Of a stretch of 64,000 nucleotides of DNA, positions 53,118-62,549 are shown one piece after another. The first letter of the stretch is position 1; each line of letters begins with the position of its first letter. Under the pieces are notes generated by a model, which worked only from the letters and a program-made list of their open reading frames with translations, had not been told where the DNA came from and ran no database searches. The stretch covers positions 23,058 through 87,057 of the forward strand of contig NZ_RAWM01000025.1 in NCBI RefSeq assembly GCF_003668875.1. The letters run 5' to 3'. This stretch comes from Corallococcus interemptor. Lineage in GTDB: Bacteria > Myxococcota > Myxococcia > Myxococcales > Myxococcaceae. A program made the position numbers and the translations under genes.

Positions 53118-54599
53118 ATGGGTATTCGCGTAGGCGTGGTGGGGGCGGGGCTGGCGGTCATCTCTTTGTTGTCGGCGGGTTGCAGCGACGACTCTCCGAC
53201 AATTGATCCACAGGACGCGCCGGTCACGGATCCGTCGGATGGAAACGAAGTTCCCTCGCTCCCCCCTCCGGGTTCCCTTCCGGACGCCAGCACGCCCCCT
53301 CCGGATGAAGACGGTGGGACTCCCGATGCAGGCGAGACTCCCGACGCGGGGACGACGCCGGATCCCGATGGCGGCACCGGCCAGACACCCGATGCGGGGC
53401 CCTGGCCCACGGACGCGGTGCTCGACTACACGCGCTCGTTTGGCGCTGGCAGACCCCAGAGCGTCGGTGTCGATGAAGGCCTCAACATCTGGCTCCTCGA
53501 CGGCCGCCGCATCGGCGTGCTGCGCCCCGGCGACAAGGCGCCCACCTGGACGTCCAACGTCGGCCAGGCGGCGGAGCCCTTCGGTCCGGACGCACTCGCG
53601 ACCGGCTCCACGGTCATCTGCGGCGGTGAGGCCGGACGCGCGTATGTGGGCTACTCCGCGAATGAGATGAAGCGCGCGGAGGGCATCGAGCAGCGCACGT
53701 ACATCCCCTGGAAGGGCGAAGCGGGCTACTCACCCGAGCGCTTCGCCGAGTACCGCAAGGGGGACCTCGACGCGGTCCGCCTCCAGCCGGACGGCAGCGT
53801 CATGCTCGAGGAGCACCTCTGGCGCACCACCGGCGCGTCGAACAAGGACCGACAGGCGGGCATCCACAACACCAATGACTTCCACTACGAGGAGGACCGC
53901 ACCGTCCTCAACTGCGCCCGCGTGACACGCGGCCGCGACCGCGGCGACCTCTACATCACCACCAACCACGGCGTGACGCGCATCCAGGGGCTCACCTACA
54001 ACAGCCACCGGCACCCGGGCTGGTACCTCTTCGAGGACGGCTCCGAGTGGGGTTCTCTCCAGTGCCCGTACATGCACGGCCTGGGCATCGGGAAGAACGG
54101 TGACGTGCTCGTCGCCAACGAGCAGATGGTCGGCGTGCTCGTGCCCAGCCCCAAGCTGGAGGACTGGGACCGCGAGCTGACCTGGGAAGGCCCCACGCCC
54201 TGGTCGTTCAAGAGCTACAACGACGCGCTCAACGGCCAGGCCACGGACGACTACTGGCGCGCCTTCGAACAGGTCGCCTCCGGCCGCTACTACCTGGGCA
54301 GCGAGCGGTACGGCGTCTGGGCGCTGACGCCGAAGAACCGCTCCACGGGCAACTGGTCCAGGGTCGCGGGCCTGCCGTCCAGCCGCATCCTGTCACTCAA
54401 GGCGACGGATGACGGCGCGCTCTACATCGGCACCGACGGCGCCGGCCTCTGGCGGCTGGAGGCCGACGGCACCACGCTGGCCCAGGTGCGGAACGTGTCA
54501 GGCCAGCGCGTCCTGCAGATGGTCTACGAGCCCACCGTGACGCCGAGCATGCTGCTCGTCGTCACCGACCAGGGCCTCACGGTCCTCCGCGGTCCGTAA
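53118..54599 (+). CDS. Lipoprotein with Asp/Pro-rich linker and propeller-like domain
   Basis: This 493-residue protein has a lipobox (SAGC, Cys22) and a long linker (about 23-95) with repeated TPDAG units, as in several surface lipoproteins of myxobacteria. The ectodomain resembles the two-component-regulator/SMP-30-like beta propeller: repeated segments such as SVGVDEGLNIWLLDGRRIGV, GDLYITTNHGVTRI, RILSLKATDDGALYIGTDGAGLW. No enzymatic residues can be assigned. It follows the unknown 511-residue gene on the same strand by 24 bp, possibly an operon. Confidence 0.7.
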   Translation: MGIRVGVVGAGLAVISLLSAGCSDDSPTIDPQDAPVTDPSDGNEVPSLPPPGSLPDASTPPPDEDGGTPDAGETPDAGTTPDPDGGTGQTPDAGPWPTDAVLDYTRSFGAGRPQSVGVDEGLNIWLLDGRRIGVLRPGDKAPTWTSNVGQAAEPFGPDALATGSTVICGGEAGRAYVGYSANEMKRAEGIEQRTYIPWKGEAGYSPERFAEYRKGDLDAVRLQPDGSVMLEEHLWRTTGASNKDRQAGIHNTNDFHYEEDRTVLNCARVTRGRDRGDLYITTNHGVTRIQGLTYNSHRHPGWYLFEDGSEWGSLQCPYMHGLGIGKNGDVLVANEQMVGVLVPSPKLEDWDRELTWEGPTPWSFKSYNDALNGQATDDYWRAFEQVASGRYYLGSERYGVWALTPKNRSTGNWSRVAGLPSSRILSLKATDDGALYIGTDGAGLWRLEADGTTLAQVRNVSGQRVLQMVYEPTVTPSMLLVVTDQGLTVLRGP

Positions 54600-54612
54600 G
54601 GCCCGGAGGCGC

Positions 54613-55344
54613 TTAGACAAGCTTCGCCAGGGTGGGCAGCACCTGCCCGCTCATTCCCTGGACGAAGTGGTGGAAGCGCTCCGTGTTCGCGGCGGACTCG
54701 TAGTTCACGAGCCACGTGTCCCCGCGCACGGAGCGCACCTCGTCCACGATTCCCGCCGCCGGCCACACCGCACCGGACGTACCGGCGGCCAGGAACACCA
54801 GCCGCGTGCCGTCCTTGCGCGAGATGAACTCGCCGATGCGTGCCAGGTCGTTGGGGTCCAGCATCTCCCCGAACCAGACGATGTCCGGCCGCAGCCGGCC
54901 ACCGCAGCTGTCGCACTTCGGCACCGTGCCCGACGGGTGCACCGAGGTGTCCGCGAAGGGCGCACGCTGGCAGTCCGCGCACTTCGTCCGGAAGAGGTTG
55001 CCGTGCATGTCCACCACGCGCCGGCTGCCCGCCTTCGTGTGCAGGCCATCCACGTTCTGCGTGGCCAGGAGGAAGCGGTCGCCCAGGTGCTCTTCCCAGC
55101 GCACCAGCGCGTCGTGGCCCGGGTTGGGCTTCACGTCCGCCGCCCCCGCCCGCCGCTGCGAGTAGAAGCGCCAGACGAGCCCGGGGTTCGCCTCGAAGCC
55201 CTGAGGGGACGCGACGGCCTCCACGGGGTGGTTCTCCCACAGCCCGTTCATGCCCCGGAACGTCGGCACCCCGCTCTCCGCGGAGACTCCGGCACCGGTG
55301 AGGACGAGCAGGCGGGTTTTCGAATCCAGGACGAGCGGTTCCAC
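54613..55344 (-). CDS. Sirtuin, NAD-dependent protein deacylase (class III-like)
   Basis: This 243-residue protein has the Sir2 fold. NAD binding: GAGVSAESGVPTFRG (18-31) and TQNVDGLH (95-102); catalytic His H114 (DMHGNLF); zinc ligands C122, C125, C144, C147. The segment FYSQRR carries Y61-x-x-R64, the Tyr-Arg pair that recognises succinyl or malonyl groups in SIRT5 and CobB, so desuccinylation is as likely as deacetylation. The GTG at 55344 is preceded by GGAGG four bases away. It is divergent from the free methionine sulfoxide reductase gene. Confidence 0.85.
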   Translation of the reverse strand: MEPLVLDSKTRLLVLTGAGVSAESGVPTFRGMNGLWENHPVEAVASPQGFEANPGLVWRFYSQRRAGAADVKPNPGHDALVRWEEHLGDRFLLATQNVDGLHTKAGSRRVVDMHGNLFRTKCADCQRAPFADTSVHPSGTVPKCDSCGGRLRPDIVWFGEMLDPNDLARIGEFISRKDGTRLVFLAAGTSGAVWPAAGIVDEVRSVRGDTWLVNYESAANTERFHHFVQGMSGQVLPTLAKLV

Positions 55345-55417
55345 ACGACCTCCAGTGCCAGCCGGCACGAGGGTTGTTAGAAGGGGCGGGACGGACTTCC
55401 TGACAGAGGACCCCATC

Positions 55418-55912
55418 ATGGCCGAAGTCACCCTGGATCTGCGCGGTCAGCCCAAGACCGAGGCATACGCCGAGCTCAAGACGCACGCGCTCGCCATCCT
55501 CGAAGGCGTGGATGACGACATCTGCGCGATGGCGACGATGAGCTGCCTGCTGCACAACGCCTTCGGCCACCTGTGGACGGGCTTCTACCGGGTGGTGACG
55601 CCCGGGAAGCTGCTGCGCGTGGGCCCCTACCAGGGGACGCTCGGGTGCCTGGAGATCACCTTCGGCAAGGGCGTGTGCGGCACGTCCGCCGCCAAGGGAG
55701 AGACGGTGGTGGTGGCGGACGTGCACGCCTTCCCGGGCCACATCACCTGCGACGGGCGCTCCGCGTCGGAGATCGTCGTGCCGGTGTACGGGCGCAACCG
55801 CGAATTGCTCGCGGTGCTCGACATCGACTCCGAGCACAAGAACACCTTCGACGACGTGGACCGCGCGGCGCTGGAGGACCTGATGACCTGGTTCCAGCAC
55901 CGCCCGGCCTGA
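55418..55912 (+). CDS. Free methionine-R-sulfoxide reductase (GAF-domain fRMsr)
   Basis: This 164-residue single-domain GAF protein matches fRMsr, which reduces free methionine-R-sulfoxide using thioredoxin. The three cysteines are C77 (LGCLEI), C87 (GVCGT) and C111 (HITCDG), with the same 10- and 24-residue spacing as the yeast enzyme. DVHAFPGHI is typical of the family. AGAGGA stands before the ATG at 55418. The gene is divergent from the sirtuin gene and both relate to stress metabolism. Confidence 0.88.
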   Translation: MAEVTLDLRGQPKTEAYAELKTHALAILEGVDDDICAMATMSCLLHNAFGHLWTGFYRVVTPGKLLRVGPYQGTLGCLEITFGKGVCGTSAAKGETVVVADVHAFPGHITCDGRSASEIVVPVYGRNRELLAVLDIDSEHKNTFDDVDRAALEDLMTWFQHRPA

Positions 55913-55925
55913 CCGCCGCGGTGCT

Positions 55926-56843
55926 TCAGCGCTTCGCGATGCGGGCGTAGGCCACGGCCAGCGCCCCCGCGAAGCGCGCGTTGTTCTCCAGCAGCGCCAG
56001 GTTCGTCTTGAGGCTCTTGCCGCCGGTGCGCCTGGCCATCTCGCCCAGGAGGAACGGCGTCACGGCCTTGCCGCGCACGCCCTGCCGGTCCGCGTCCGCC
56101 AGCGCCGACGCGATGTGCAGCTCCACGTCGTTGCGAGGCAGCGCGGCCTCCACCGGAGGCGGCACGGTGTAGAGCACCCCGCCCTGCCCCAGCATCTCGA
56201 AGCGAGCATGAGCGATGCGCGCGGCGGTCTCCGCGTCATCCGCGCGGTGCTCCAGGGAGAGGCCGGACTCGCGGCTGTAGAAGGACGGCAGCTCGTTCGT
56301 GCCCACGCCGATGACGGGCACGCCCGCCGTCTCCAGCAGCTCCATCGTCTTGGGCAGGTCCAGCACGGACTTCGCGCCCGCGCACACCACGGCCACGGGG
56401 TAGCGCGACAGGGCCGCGATGTCCTGCGAGATGTCCCAGTGCTCGGAAGCGCCCCGGTGCACGCCGCCGATGCCGCCGGTGGAGAACACGCGGATGCCCG
56501 CCGCCGCGGCCAGCTCACACGTGGCGCTCACGGTGGTGCCGCCGCTGGCCCGGGTGGCCACCGCCACGGCCAGGTCGCGCGAGCCCACCTTGAGGAGCTT
56601 CTCCTTGCCCTCCGCCAGCCGGCGCAGCGCGGCGTCCTCCAGGCCAATCCACACCTCGCCGTCCACCAGCGCGATGGGCGCGGGCACGGCGCCGGCGCGG
56701 CGGATGGCCTCCTCGCACGCGCGAGCAGCGGCCAGGTTGTCCGGGTACGGCAGGCCCTGCGCGACGACGCTCGTCTCCAGCGCCACCAGCGGCTGCCCGG
56801 AGTCCTTCGCGCGCCGCACCTCGTCCGAATAACGGAAGTCCAT
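55926..56843 (-). CDS. psuG: Pseudouridine-5'-phosphate glycosidase (PsuG)
   Basis: This 305-residue protein matches PsuG along its length. It reversibly splits pseudouridine 5'-phosphate into uracil and ribose 5-phosphate, the second step of pseudouridine degradation. Family motifs are visible: ALETSVVAQGLPYPDN, KVGSRDLAVAVA (catalytic Lys in the KVGSRD segment), FSTGGIGGVHRG and PFLLGEMARRTGGKSL. PsuK, the pseudouridine kinase partner, is not adjacent, unlike in many bacteria. Its 3' end nearly meets that of the fRMsr gene. Confidence 0.88.
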   Translation of the reverse strand: MDFRYSDEVRRAKDSGQPLVALETSVVAQGLPYPDNLAAARACEEAIRRAGAVPAPIALVDGEVWIGLEDAALRRLAEGKEKLLKVGSRDLAVAVATRASGGTTVSATCELAAAAGIRVFSTGGIGGVHRGASEHWDISQDIAALSRYPVAVVCAGAKSVLDLPKTMELLETAGVPVIGVGTNELPSFYSRESGLSLEHRADDAETAARIAHARFEMLGQGGVLYTVPPPVEAALPRNDVELHIASALADADRQGVRGKAVTPFLLGEMARRTGGKSLKTNLALLENNARFAGALAVAYARIAKR

Positions 56844-57012
56844 GGGCGGGCATTTACGCCACGGGCCGGGCGGCTGGACAAGCACGGGCGTGGGGAAACG
56901 TCGGCGCGACGTCGCCTGCCTGGAGGAGAGCACCGTGCGTGCGGGTCGGCGGCCAGGGTGTCGCGGCTCCGTCGGTTGCATCCGGAACCGCGCCGCCCTA
57001 TGCCCCGCCGCC

Positions 57013-57939
57013 GTGAGCACCTCGTCGCCCGCGGTCGCAGCGCCTGCCCGTCTCCTCTCCGCCTCCGACATGGCGATGATCGCCGTCGTGGTCGTCTGGG
57101 GGACGAACTACACCCTCGTGAAGGACGCACTGGAGGCCTTTCCGGCGCGGGCCTTCATGTCGCTGCGCTTCGGGCTCGCGGCGCTCGCGATGGGGCTCGT
57201 GCTGCTCGCGGTGGAGGGCCACAAGCCGATGCCGTGGAAGGCCTTCCTGCGCCTCACCGCGCTGGGGTTCGTGGGCAACACGCTGTACCAGCTGTGCTTC
57301 ATCGAAGGGCTCGCGCGCACCACGGCGGCCAACAGCGGCATGCTCACCGCGGTGAGCCCGGTGGTGACGGCGGCGCTGGGCGCGGCGTTGGGCATCGAAA
57401 AGCTGCGCCGCCCGGTGGTCGCGGGGCTGTCGCTCGCGGTGGTGGGCATGCTGCTGGTGGTGGGCGCGCGAGGCCCCAACCTGGGCGCGGCGACGTGGAC
57501 GGGCGACGCGCTGATTGTCTGCAGCTCGCTGTGCTGGGCCATCTACACGGTGGGCACGCGCGCCGTGGGAGAAGGCGTGTCCGCGTTGCGCGTCACCGCC
57601 ATCACCATGCTCACCGGAGCCCCGGGCGTGGTGCTGGCCGGAGCCTCCCAGGTCATCACGATGGACGCGTCGCGCGTGGGCGCCGCGGGCTGGGTGGCGC
57701 TGGTGTACTCGGCGCTGGTGCCGCTGGTGCTCGCGTACTTCGTGTGGTTCCGCAGCGTGCAGCAGGTGGGCACCAACCGCACGACGCTCTACGGTACGGG
57801 CATCCCGGTGGTCGCAGCACTCACCGCCTGGGCGGTCCGTGGTGAGCGCCCCACCCTGTTCCAGATATTCGGCGCTGCGCTCATCCTCACGGGCGTGTTG
57901 ATCAGCCGCCGCAAGGACACCGCCATCACGAAGGCCTGA
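57013..57939 (+). CDS. EamA/DMT-superfamily transporter
   Basis: This 308-residue protein has ten predicted transmembrane helices arranged as two EamA repeats, with conserved motifs VVWGTNYTLVKDAL near the N-terminus and GIEKLRRPVVAGL between the halves. EamA proteins export amino acids or metabolites. A start at a GTG at 57013 keeps it clear of the divergent psuG gene; no good ribosome binding site is visible, so the start is uncertain. The substrate is unknown. Confidence 0.8.
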   Translation: MSTSSPAVAAPARLLSASDMAMIAVVVVWGTNYTLVKDALEAFPARAFMSLRFGLAALAMGLVLLAVEGHKPMPWKAFLRLTALGFVGNTLYQLCFIEGLARTTAANSGMLTAVSPVVTAALGAALGIEKLRRPVVAGLSLAVVGMLLVVGARGPNLGAATWTGDALIVCSSLCWAIYTVGTRAVGEGVSALRVTAITMLTGAPGVVLAGASQVITMDASRVGAAGWVALVYSALVPLVLAYFVWFRSVQQVGTNRTTLYGTGIPVVAALTAWAVRGERPTLFQIFGAALILTGVLISRRKDTAITKA

Positions 57940-57946
57940 GCGCGCT

Positions 57947-59683
57947 TCAGCCGCGAGTCCCCCGCTCCAGCGTCAGCCCGTACTCCTCCATCTTCCGGTC
58001 GAGCGTCGGCCGGCTGATGCCCAGGAGCTCCGCCGCGCGGACCTTCTTCCAGCCGGACTCGCGAAGCGCCTCCGCGATGGCGTCCCGCTCCAGCCGCGCC
58101 ACCTGCTCCTGCAGCGTGCGAGGCACCTGCCCCACCGAGCCCTCGCGCACCTCCGGAGGCAGCTGCGGGATGCCAACGTGCCCCGCCGCGTACACGCGCC
58201 CCAGCCGCTCCGCGACCAGCTCCAGCTCGCGCACGTTCTGCGGCCAGGGGTACTCCGCCAGGAGGCGCCGGGCCTCGGGCCCCAGCACCGGGGCCTCCCG
58301 CCCGCACTGCCGGGCCCCACGCAGCGCGAAGTGCTCCAGCAACACCGGCACGTCGCCTCGCCGCTCGCGCAGGGGTGGCACCTCCAGCTCGAAGCCCGTG
58401 AGCCCCCGAGCGAGCGCCGCGTCGAACTCTCCCCGCGACGCGAGCCGCGACACCGGCGAGGCACAGGTGGCGACGACGCGCACGTCCACGGGTTCCTCAC
58501 CGCCCTGCCGTGCGGGAGCCGCGCGCCGGGCCAGCATCCGCGCCAGCCGCTCCGCCGAGGGCCGGGGAAGCGCCTCCACATGGCGCAGGAGCAGCGTGCC
58601 CGCGTCCGCGCGCAGCACCGCGGACGTCACCGGAGGCTGGCCTGGAGCCCCCGCACGGCCGAAGAGCGCCACCTCCACGGCCTCCAGGGACTGCCGGCAC
58701 TCCACCGTCACCCACGGCCCCAGCGCGCGCGGAGACTTCCCATGGAGGAAGTGCGCCAGCAACGCCTTGCCCGTGCCCGGCTCGCCGTGCAGCACCACCG
58801 GGGCCGCGCTGCCCGCCGCCCGCCGGGCCTCCTCCACCACGCCCCGGAACGCCCGCGACGTGCCCAGGGGCGTCACCCACGGCGTCTCCGCGGCCTCCGC
58901 CTCGCCGCGCGAGCGCACCGCCGTATAGGCCTCACCGCCCAGGCGCCCCAGCGACGCGAGCAACTGCCCCTCGCCCTCGGTGAACGGCGACTCCTCGCGC
59001 TCCACGTACAGCACGCCAAAGGGCATCCCGCCCGAAGCCACCAGCGGAGAACACAGCGCCGTGTCCGTCCGCCCCAGCTCCTTGCGCTCCAGCGCCGCCT
59101 GCACCAGCGCGCGAGGCACCTCCACGGACGCGGCGCCGGACACCGCCGCCGTGCGAAGCCCCTCCGGTCCGCTCAGGAGCGCCGCGGCCCGGTCCGCGTT
59201 GAGCGCGTGCGCCGTCTCCTCCGACAGCCGCCGCAGCACCATGGCCTCGCTCGTGGCCCCCAACAGCGCCGTCCCCGCCGAGTACATCGCCGCGGCCGCG
59301 CCCACGTGCGGCAGCACCTCTTCAATCGGAACGTGCTCCGGCTCCTGCGCCACGACACCCGAGGGCTCGTCGACGATGGACACCGGCGGCGGCTCGTACA
59401 CCGCGATGGTGGCGCCCACGCGCATCCGGTCGCCCGGCCGCAGCACCGCCTCTTCCTGGAGCGCCAGCCGCTGCCCGTTGAGCAGCGTGCCGTTGGTGGA
59501 GCCCAGGTCGCGCAGCCGCACCTGTCCCGCGACGGTGTCCAGGAACAGCTGCGCGTGGCGCCGCGACACCTGGTCGTCTTCCAGCGGGATGTCGCAGGAG
59601 GGACTGCGCCCGAGGGTCAGCTGGGAGACGACCTCGTACCGGCGCCCCGCGGACGGGCCCGTGAGCAGCAGGAGTGCCGGCAT
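57947..59683 (-). CDS. FHA-GAF-AAA-Fis regulator with degenerate sigma-54 activator core
   Basis: This 578-residue protein has an FHA domain (about 22-95; GRSPSCDIPL, SRRHAQL, GSTNGT), a GAF domain (about 135-255), a AAA+ core (about 270-500) and a Fis-type helix-turn-helix (about 535-570; KVRAAELLGISRPTLDRKM). The Walker A is GEPGTGKA, and the PWPQNVREL element is intact. The GAFTGA loop that contacts sigma-54 is absent (ALFGRAGAPGQPPV instead), and the Walker B region reads AGTLLLRHVE in place of GGTLFLDEI. It should not open sigma-54 promoters; a sigma-70 or purely DNA-binding role is more likely. The FHA domain implies control by a Ser/Thr kinase. Confidence 0.85.
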   Translation of the reverse strand: MPALLLLTGPSAGRRYEVVSQLTLGRSPSCDIPLEDDQVSRRHAQLFLDTVAGQVRLRDLGSTNGTLLNGQRLALQEEAVLRPGDRMRVGATIAVYEPPPVSIVDEPSGVVAQEPEHVPIEEVLPHVGAAAAMYSAGTALLGATSEAMVLRRLSEETAHALNADRAAALLSGPEGLRTAAVSGAASVEVPRALVQAALERKELGRTDTALCSPLVASGGMPFGVLYVEREESPFTEGEGQLLASLGRLGGEAYTAVRSRGEAEAAETPWVTPLGTSRAFRGVVEEARRAAGSAAPVVLHGEPGTGKALLAHFLHGKSPRALGPWVTVECRQSLEAVEVALFGRAGAPGQPPVTSAVLRADAGTLLLRHVEALPRPSAERLARMLARRAAPARQGGEEPVDVRVVATCASPVSRLASRGEFDAALARGLTGFELEVPPLRERRGDVPVLLEHFALRGARQCGREAPVLGPEARRLLAEYPWPQNVRELELVAERLGRVYAAGHVGIPQLPPEVREGSVGQVPRTLQEQVARLERDAIAEALRESGWKKVRAAELLGISRPTLDRKMEEYGLTLERGTRG

Positions 59684-59749
59684 GCGGACGCGGAGCCTAG
59701 CAGCGCCCCTCGGGGCACCCGCAAGACGCGCCGGGCTGGACGCAGGGCG

Positions 59750-60925
59750 CTACATGGGGCGTTCGGCGTTCAAAAGCGCGCGCAGCTCGGATTCGTTGAG
59801 CGCACGGCCCTCCCGGGCGATGGCCAGCGCGTTGATCTGCTTCTCCTCCACCTCCACGTGGGCCCCCTTGCGCCACTCCGTGGTGTGCACCGCGCCATCC
59901 ACCAGCCGGCCCACGACGGAGCCCTCGTCCCGGGCCACAGCCTCCAGCCACAGGTTCTCCACCACCACCTCGCCCTCCGGGTGCGTCTCGAAGGGGGCTC
60001 GCACCAGGAACGTCAGGGGCTCCATCAGCCCCTTGCGCTGGAAGCGCGCCAGGAACGCGGGCAGCAGCGCCTGCGCCTCCTCCTGCATGGCCTGGGTCTG
60101 CTCGGCCGGCTCCTTGGCGAAGCGCTCCCGGTACGTCGCCAGCAGCTCCGCCGTGTTGTGCCGGCCCAGCGGCGACACCACCGTGAGGAACAGCCCCTCG
60201 TGGCCCTCGAAGGCGTCCAGCGGCACGCCCAGCAGGTTCGCGCGGGCCTCCTCGGAAGGCACGAGCGTGAAGCTCTGGCCCTCGCTGGTGGCGACCTCCG
60301 AGCGCAGCGCCGGCCCCTGCGCGAACGCCAGGTCCGTGCACAGCTCGTGGAGGAAGCTCTCCGCGGCCAGCAGGTCGCCCTCGCCCAGGTGGAAGATCTC
60401 CACATCGCGCGCGCCGAACTTCTCCATCCCGTGCGAGTGCACCCACAGCGGGGTGTCCCCTTCGGCCAGCTCGATGGCGTGCAGGTGCACGTGGTCGCGG
60501 ATGTCGAAGTCCAGCTCCGTGATTTCGACCACGTCCTCGGGCTCGTGCAGCTTGAACGCCGTGAGGTCCACCAGCACGCCCGGCGCCTGCTCCATCAGCG
60601 TGCGCACGGTCCACAGCGCCTCGAAGACGGGCAGCGTGGGCTGCGCGCCGCCCGGCTCCAGGAGGAACGCGTAGCACGCCTGGGACTTCTCCACGCGCGC
60701 GAAGGCCTCCGGGCTGCCGCTGAACAGCTCCTGCGGGACGCGCGGACGCCCATCGCCCAGGGGCTTGAGCACCACCTTCACCTCGGAGCCGTCCGCGCGC
60801 ACGGTGAAGCCCCAGTCGCCCTCGTGCGGCACGAACTCCACTTCGTCCGTGGCGAACGCCGCGCGCAGCGCGTCCAGCGACGGCGGCACGGACTGCTCCG
60901 TGGCGAGGACGTAGACCTCCTTCAC
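59750..60925 (-). CDS. DUF4026/DUF2314-like protein
   Basis: This 391-residue protein has an N-terminal DUF4026-like domain and a C-terminal DUF2314-like domain (about 330-391; EGSVVGRLVDGAVHTTEWRK). Neither has a known function. The GTG start at 60925 overlaps the TGA stop of the deoxynucleoside kinase gene by four bases (GTGA, 60922-60925), which strongly suggests coupled translation. No membrane helix or signal peptide is seen. Confidence 0.65.
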   Translation of the reverse strand: MKEVYVLATEQSVPPSLDALRAAFATDEVEFVPHEGDWGFTVRADGSEVKVVLKPLGDGRPRVPQELFSGSPEAFARVEKSQACYAFLLEPGGAQPTLPVFEALWTVRTLMEQAPGVLVDLTAFKLHEPEDVVEITELDFDIRDHVHLHAIELAEGDTPLWVHSHGMEKFGARDVEIFHLGEGDLLAAESFLHELCTDLAFAQGPALRSEVATSEGQSFTLVPSEEARANLLGVPLDAFEGHEGLFLTVVSPLGRHNTAELLATYRERFAKEPAEQTQAMQEEAQALLPAFLARFQRKGLMEPLTFLVRAPFETHPEGEVVVENLWLEAVARDEGSVVGRLVDGAVHTTEWRKGAHVEVEEKQINALAIAREGRALNESELRALLNAERPM

Positions 60926-61536
60926 AGGTGCTTCTCGATCTGTCGGAAGAGGTCCACGCGGTCCACCAGGTTGGTGAGGTAGTCCAGCTTGTCCGTCCCC
61001 AGCACCAGCACCGGTGACAGTGAGTAGCCCTCGAACCACTCCTCGTAGAGGGCGTTGAGGCGCTTGAGGTACGTGGTCGGGATGTCCTTCTCCATGGACC
61101 GCCCGCGCAGCCGGATGCGCTCCTTCAGCGTCACCACCGGGCAGCGCAGGTAGATCATCAGGTCGGGCGGCCGGAGCGACTGGGAGATGGTCTGGTACAG
61201 CTCCCAGTACGTGGACCAGTCGCGCTTGTCGATGAGCCGCTGCCGGTGGAGGTTCTTGGCGAAGATCTCCGCGTCCTCGTAGAGCGTCCGGTCCTGGAGC
61301 ACGGTGCCGGGCGTGCGCTCCAGCTCCCGGTGCAGGCGGAACTTGTGCGTCAGGAAGAAGAGCTGCGAGCGGAACGCCCACGTCTTCATGTCCTTGTAGA
61401 AATCCGCGAGGTAGGGGTTCTGGTCATTGGGCTCGAAGGACGGCGTGAGGCCGTACTTCCGGCACAGGAAGGACGTGAGCTCCGTCTTTCCGGCCCCGAT
61501 GTTGCCCGCGATGGCGATGAACTTTTTCCTGGCCAC
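60922..61536 (-). CDS. Deoxynucleoside kinase
   Basis: This 204-residue protein belongs to the dCK/dGK/TK2 family, which phosphorylates deoxynucleosides in salvage. The P-loop is GNIGAGKT (11-18), the DRT/YED motif is DRTLYEDAEIF (catalytic region), and the lid region is RIRLRGRSMEKD. I chose the GTG at 61536 (VARKKFIAIAG), where family homology begins; an ATG at 61569 would add 11 residues without homology. It is the first of a two-gene operon with the DUF4026/DUF2314-like gene. Confidence 0.85.
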   Translation of the reverse strand: MARKKFIAIAGNIGAGKTELTSFLCRKYGLTPSFEPNDQNPYLADFYKDMKTWAFRSQLFFLTHKFRLHRELERTPGTVLQDRTLYEDAEIFAKNLHRQRLIDKRDWSTYWELYQTISQSLRPPDLMIYLRCPVVTLKERIRLRGRSMEKDIPTTYLKRLNALYEEWFEGYSLSPVLVLGTDKLDYLTNLVDRVDLFRQIEKHL

Positions 61537-61741
61537 GCAACCCTTGCTTGTAACCCCGGCGAGCAGCATTCACCAGAAACAATGGCGAGGGGAGCCATGG
61601 TAGATAAAGTGCATGCCCCCGCCCCGTTCCGCACGTCCAGGAGCCAGCGCCCCCGCCGCGCCGCCTGCCTGCACGACGGGTGAGCGGCATCCCCGGGGCC
61701 CTTCCGGCGCTCAGGTCCCCCGGTAGGAGGAAAGGCGACGC

Positions 61742-62542
61742 ATGCTGCGCAAGCTGTGGTGCATCTTGGTGGCTACGGTGTGGTCCGCGGTCTGCTTCCC
61801 CGCGGCCTGCCTCGCCATGCTGGTGACGCTCAACCCGTCGCGCTCGGTGGCGGTCGCCCGGAGGCTCTGGTCGCCCGTGCTCCTGTGGGCCGGGGGGGCG
61901 AAGCTGGAGGTCCTTGGCGGGGAGAACGTGGACCCGAAGCGGCCCACCATCTACGTCGGCAACCACCTGTCCACACTCGACATCCCGGCCCACTTCCTCG
62001 CCGTACCGGTGGACTTCCGGTTCGTCGCCAAGTCGCAGCTGCGCCTCGTGCCGTTCATTGGCTGGTACCTCTGGCTCGCGGGCCACATCTTCATCGACCG
62101 CGGGGACCGCTCGTCCGCCATCGCGTCGCTGGACAAGGCCGCCCGGAAGATCCGCGCCGGCACCAGCATCTTCCTGTACCCGGAGGGCACCCGCTCCCAG
62201 GACGGCCGCGTGCTGCCCTTCAAGAAGGGCCCCTTCGCGCTCGCGCTCAAGGCCCGCGTGCCCATCTGTCCGGTCACCATCGAGGGCACCGACAACGTCA
62301 TGCCCAAGAACTCGTGGAACATCCGGCCGGGCCCGGTGCGCGTGAAGATTGGCCGCCCCATCGACACCACCGGCTTCGCGGACAACGACCGCGAAGGCCT
62401 GGCCCGCGCCGTGCGCGCGCAGATCATCGCGGACAGCCTGTCGCTGGGCGGCAAGGGTGGTGACCCCGACACGGCCGTCGCCGCGCCCAACCGCGAGGGC
62501 GTCGCGCAGCTCGCCACCTCCGTCACCTCCAAGGCCTCCTGA
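61742..62542 (+). CDS. 1-acyl-sn-glycerol-3-phosphate acyltransferase (PlsC family)
   Basis: This 266-residue protein has an N-terminal membrane helix and the PlsC acyltransferase domain with the HX4D motif NHLSTLD, motif III FIDRG and PEGTRS. It acylates lysophosphatidic acid to phosphatidic acid in phospholipid synthesis or a related lipid. AGGAGG stands 8-13 bp before the ATG. The next gene begins 7 bp after its stop, so the two form a transcript. Two or more PlsC paralogues in a myxobacterium are normal. Confidence 0.85.
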   Translation: MLRKLWCILVATVWSAVCFPAACLAMLVTLNPSRSVAVARRLWSPVLLWAGGAKLEVLGGENVDPKRPTIYVGNHLSTLDIPAHFLAVPVDFRFVAKSQLRLVPFIGWYLWLAGHIFIDRGDRSSAIASLDKAARKIRAGTSIFLYPEGTRSQDGRVLPFKKGPFALALKARVPICPVTIEGTDNVMPKNSWNIRPGPVRVKIGRPIDTTGFADNDREGLARAVRAQIIADSLSLGGKGGDPDTAVAAPNREGVAQLATSVTSKAS

Positions 62543-62549
62543 GCTCCCC

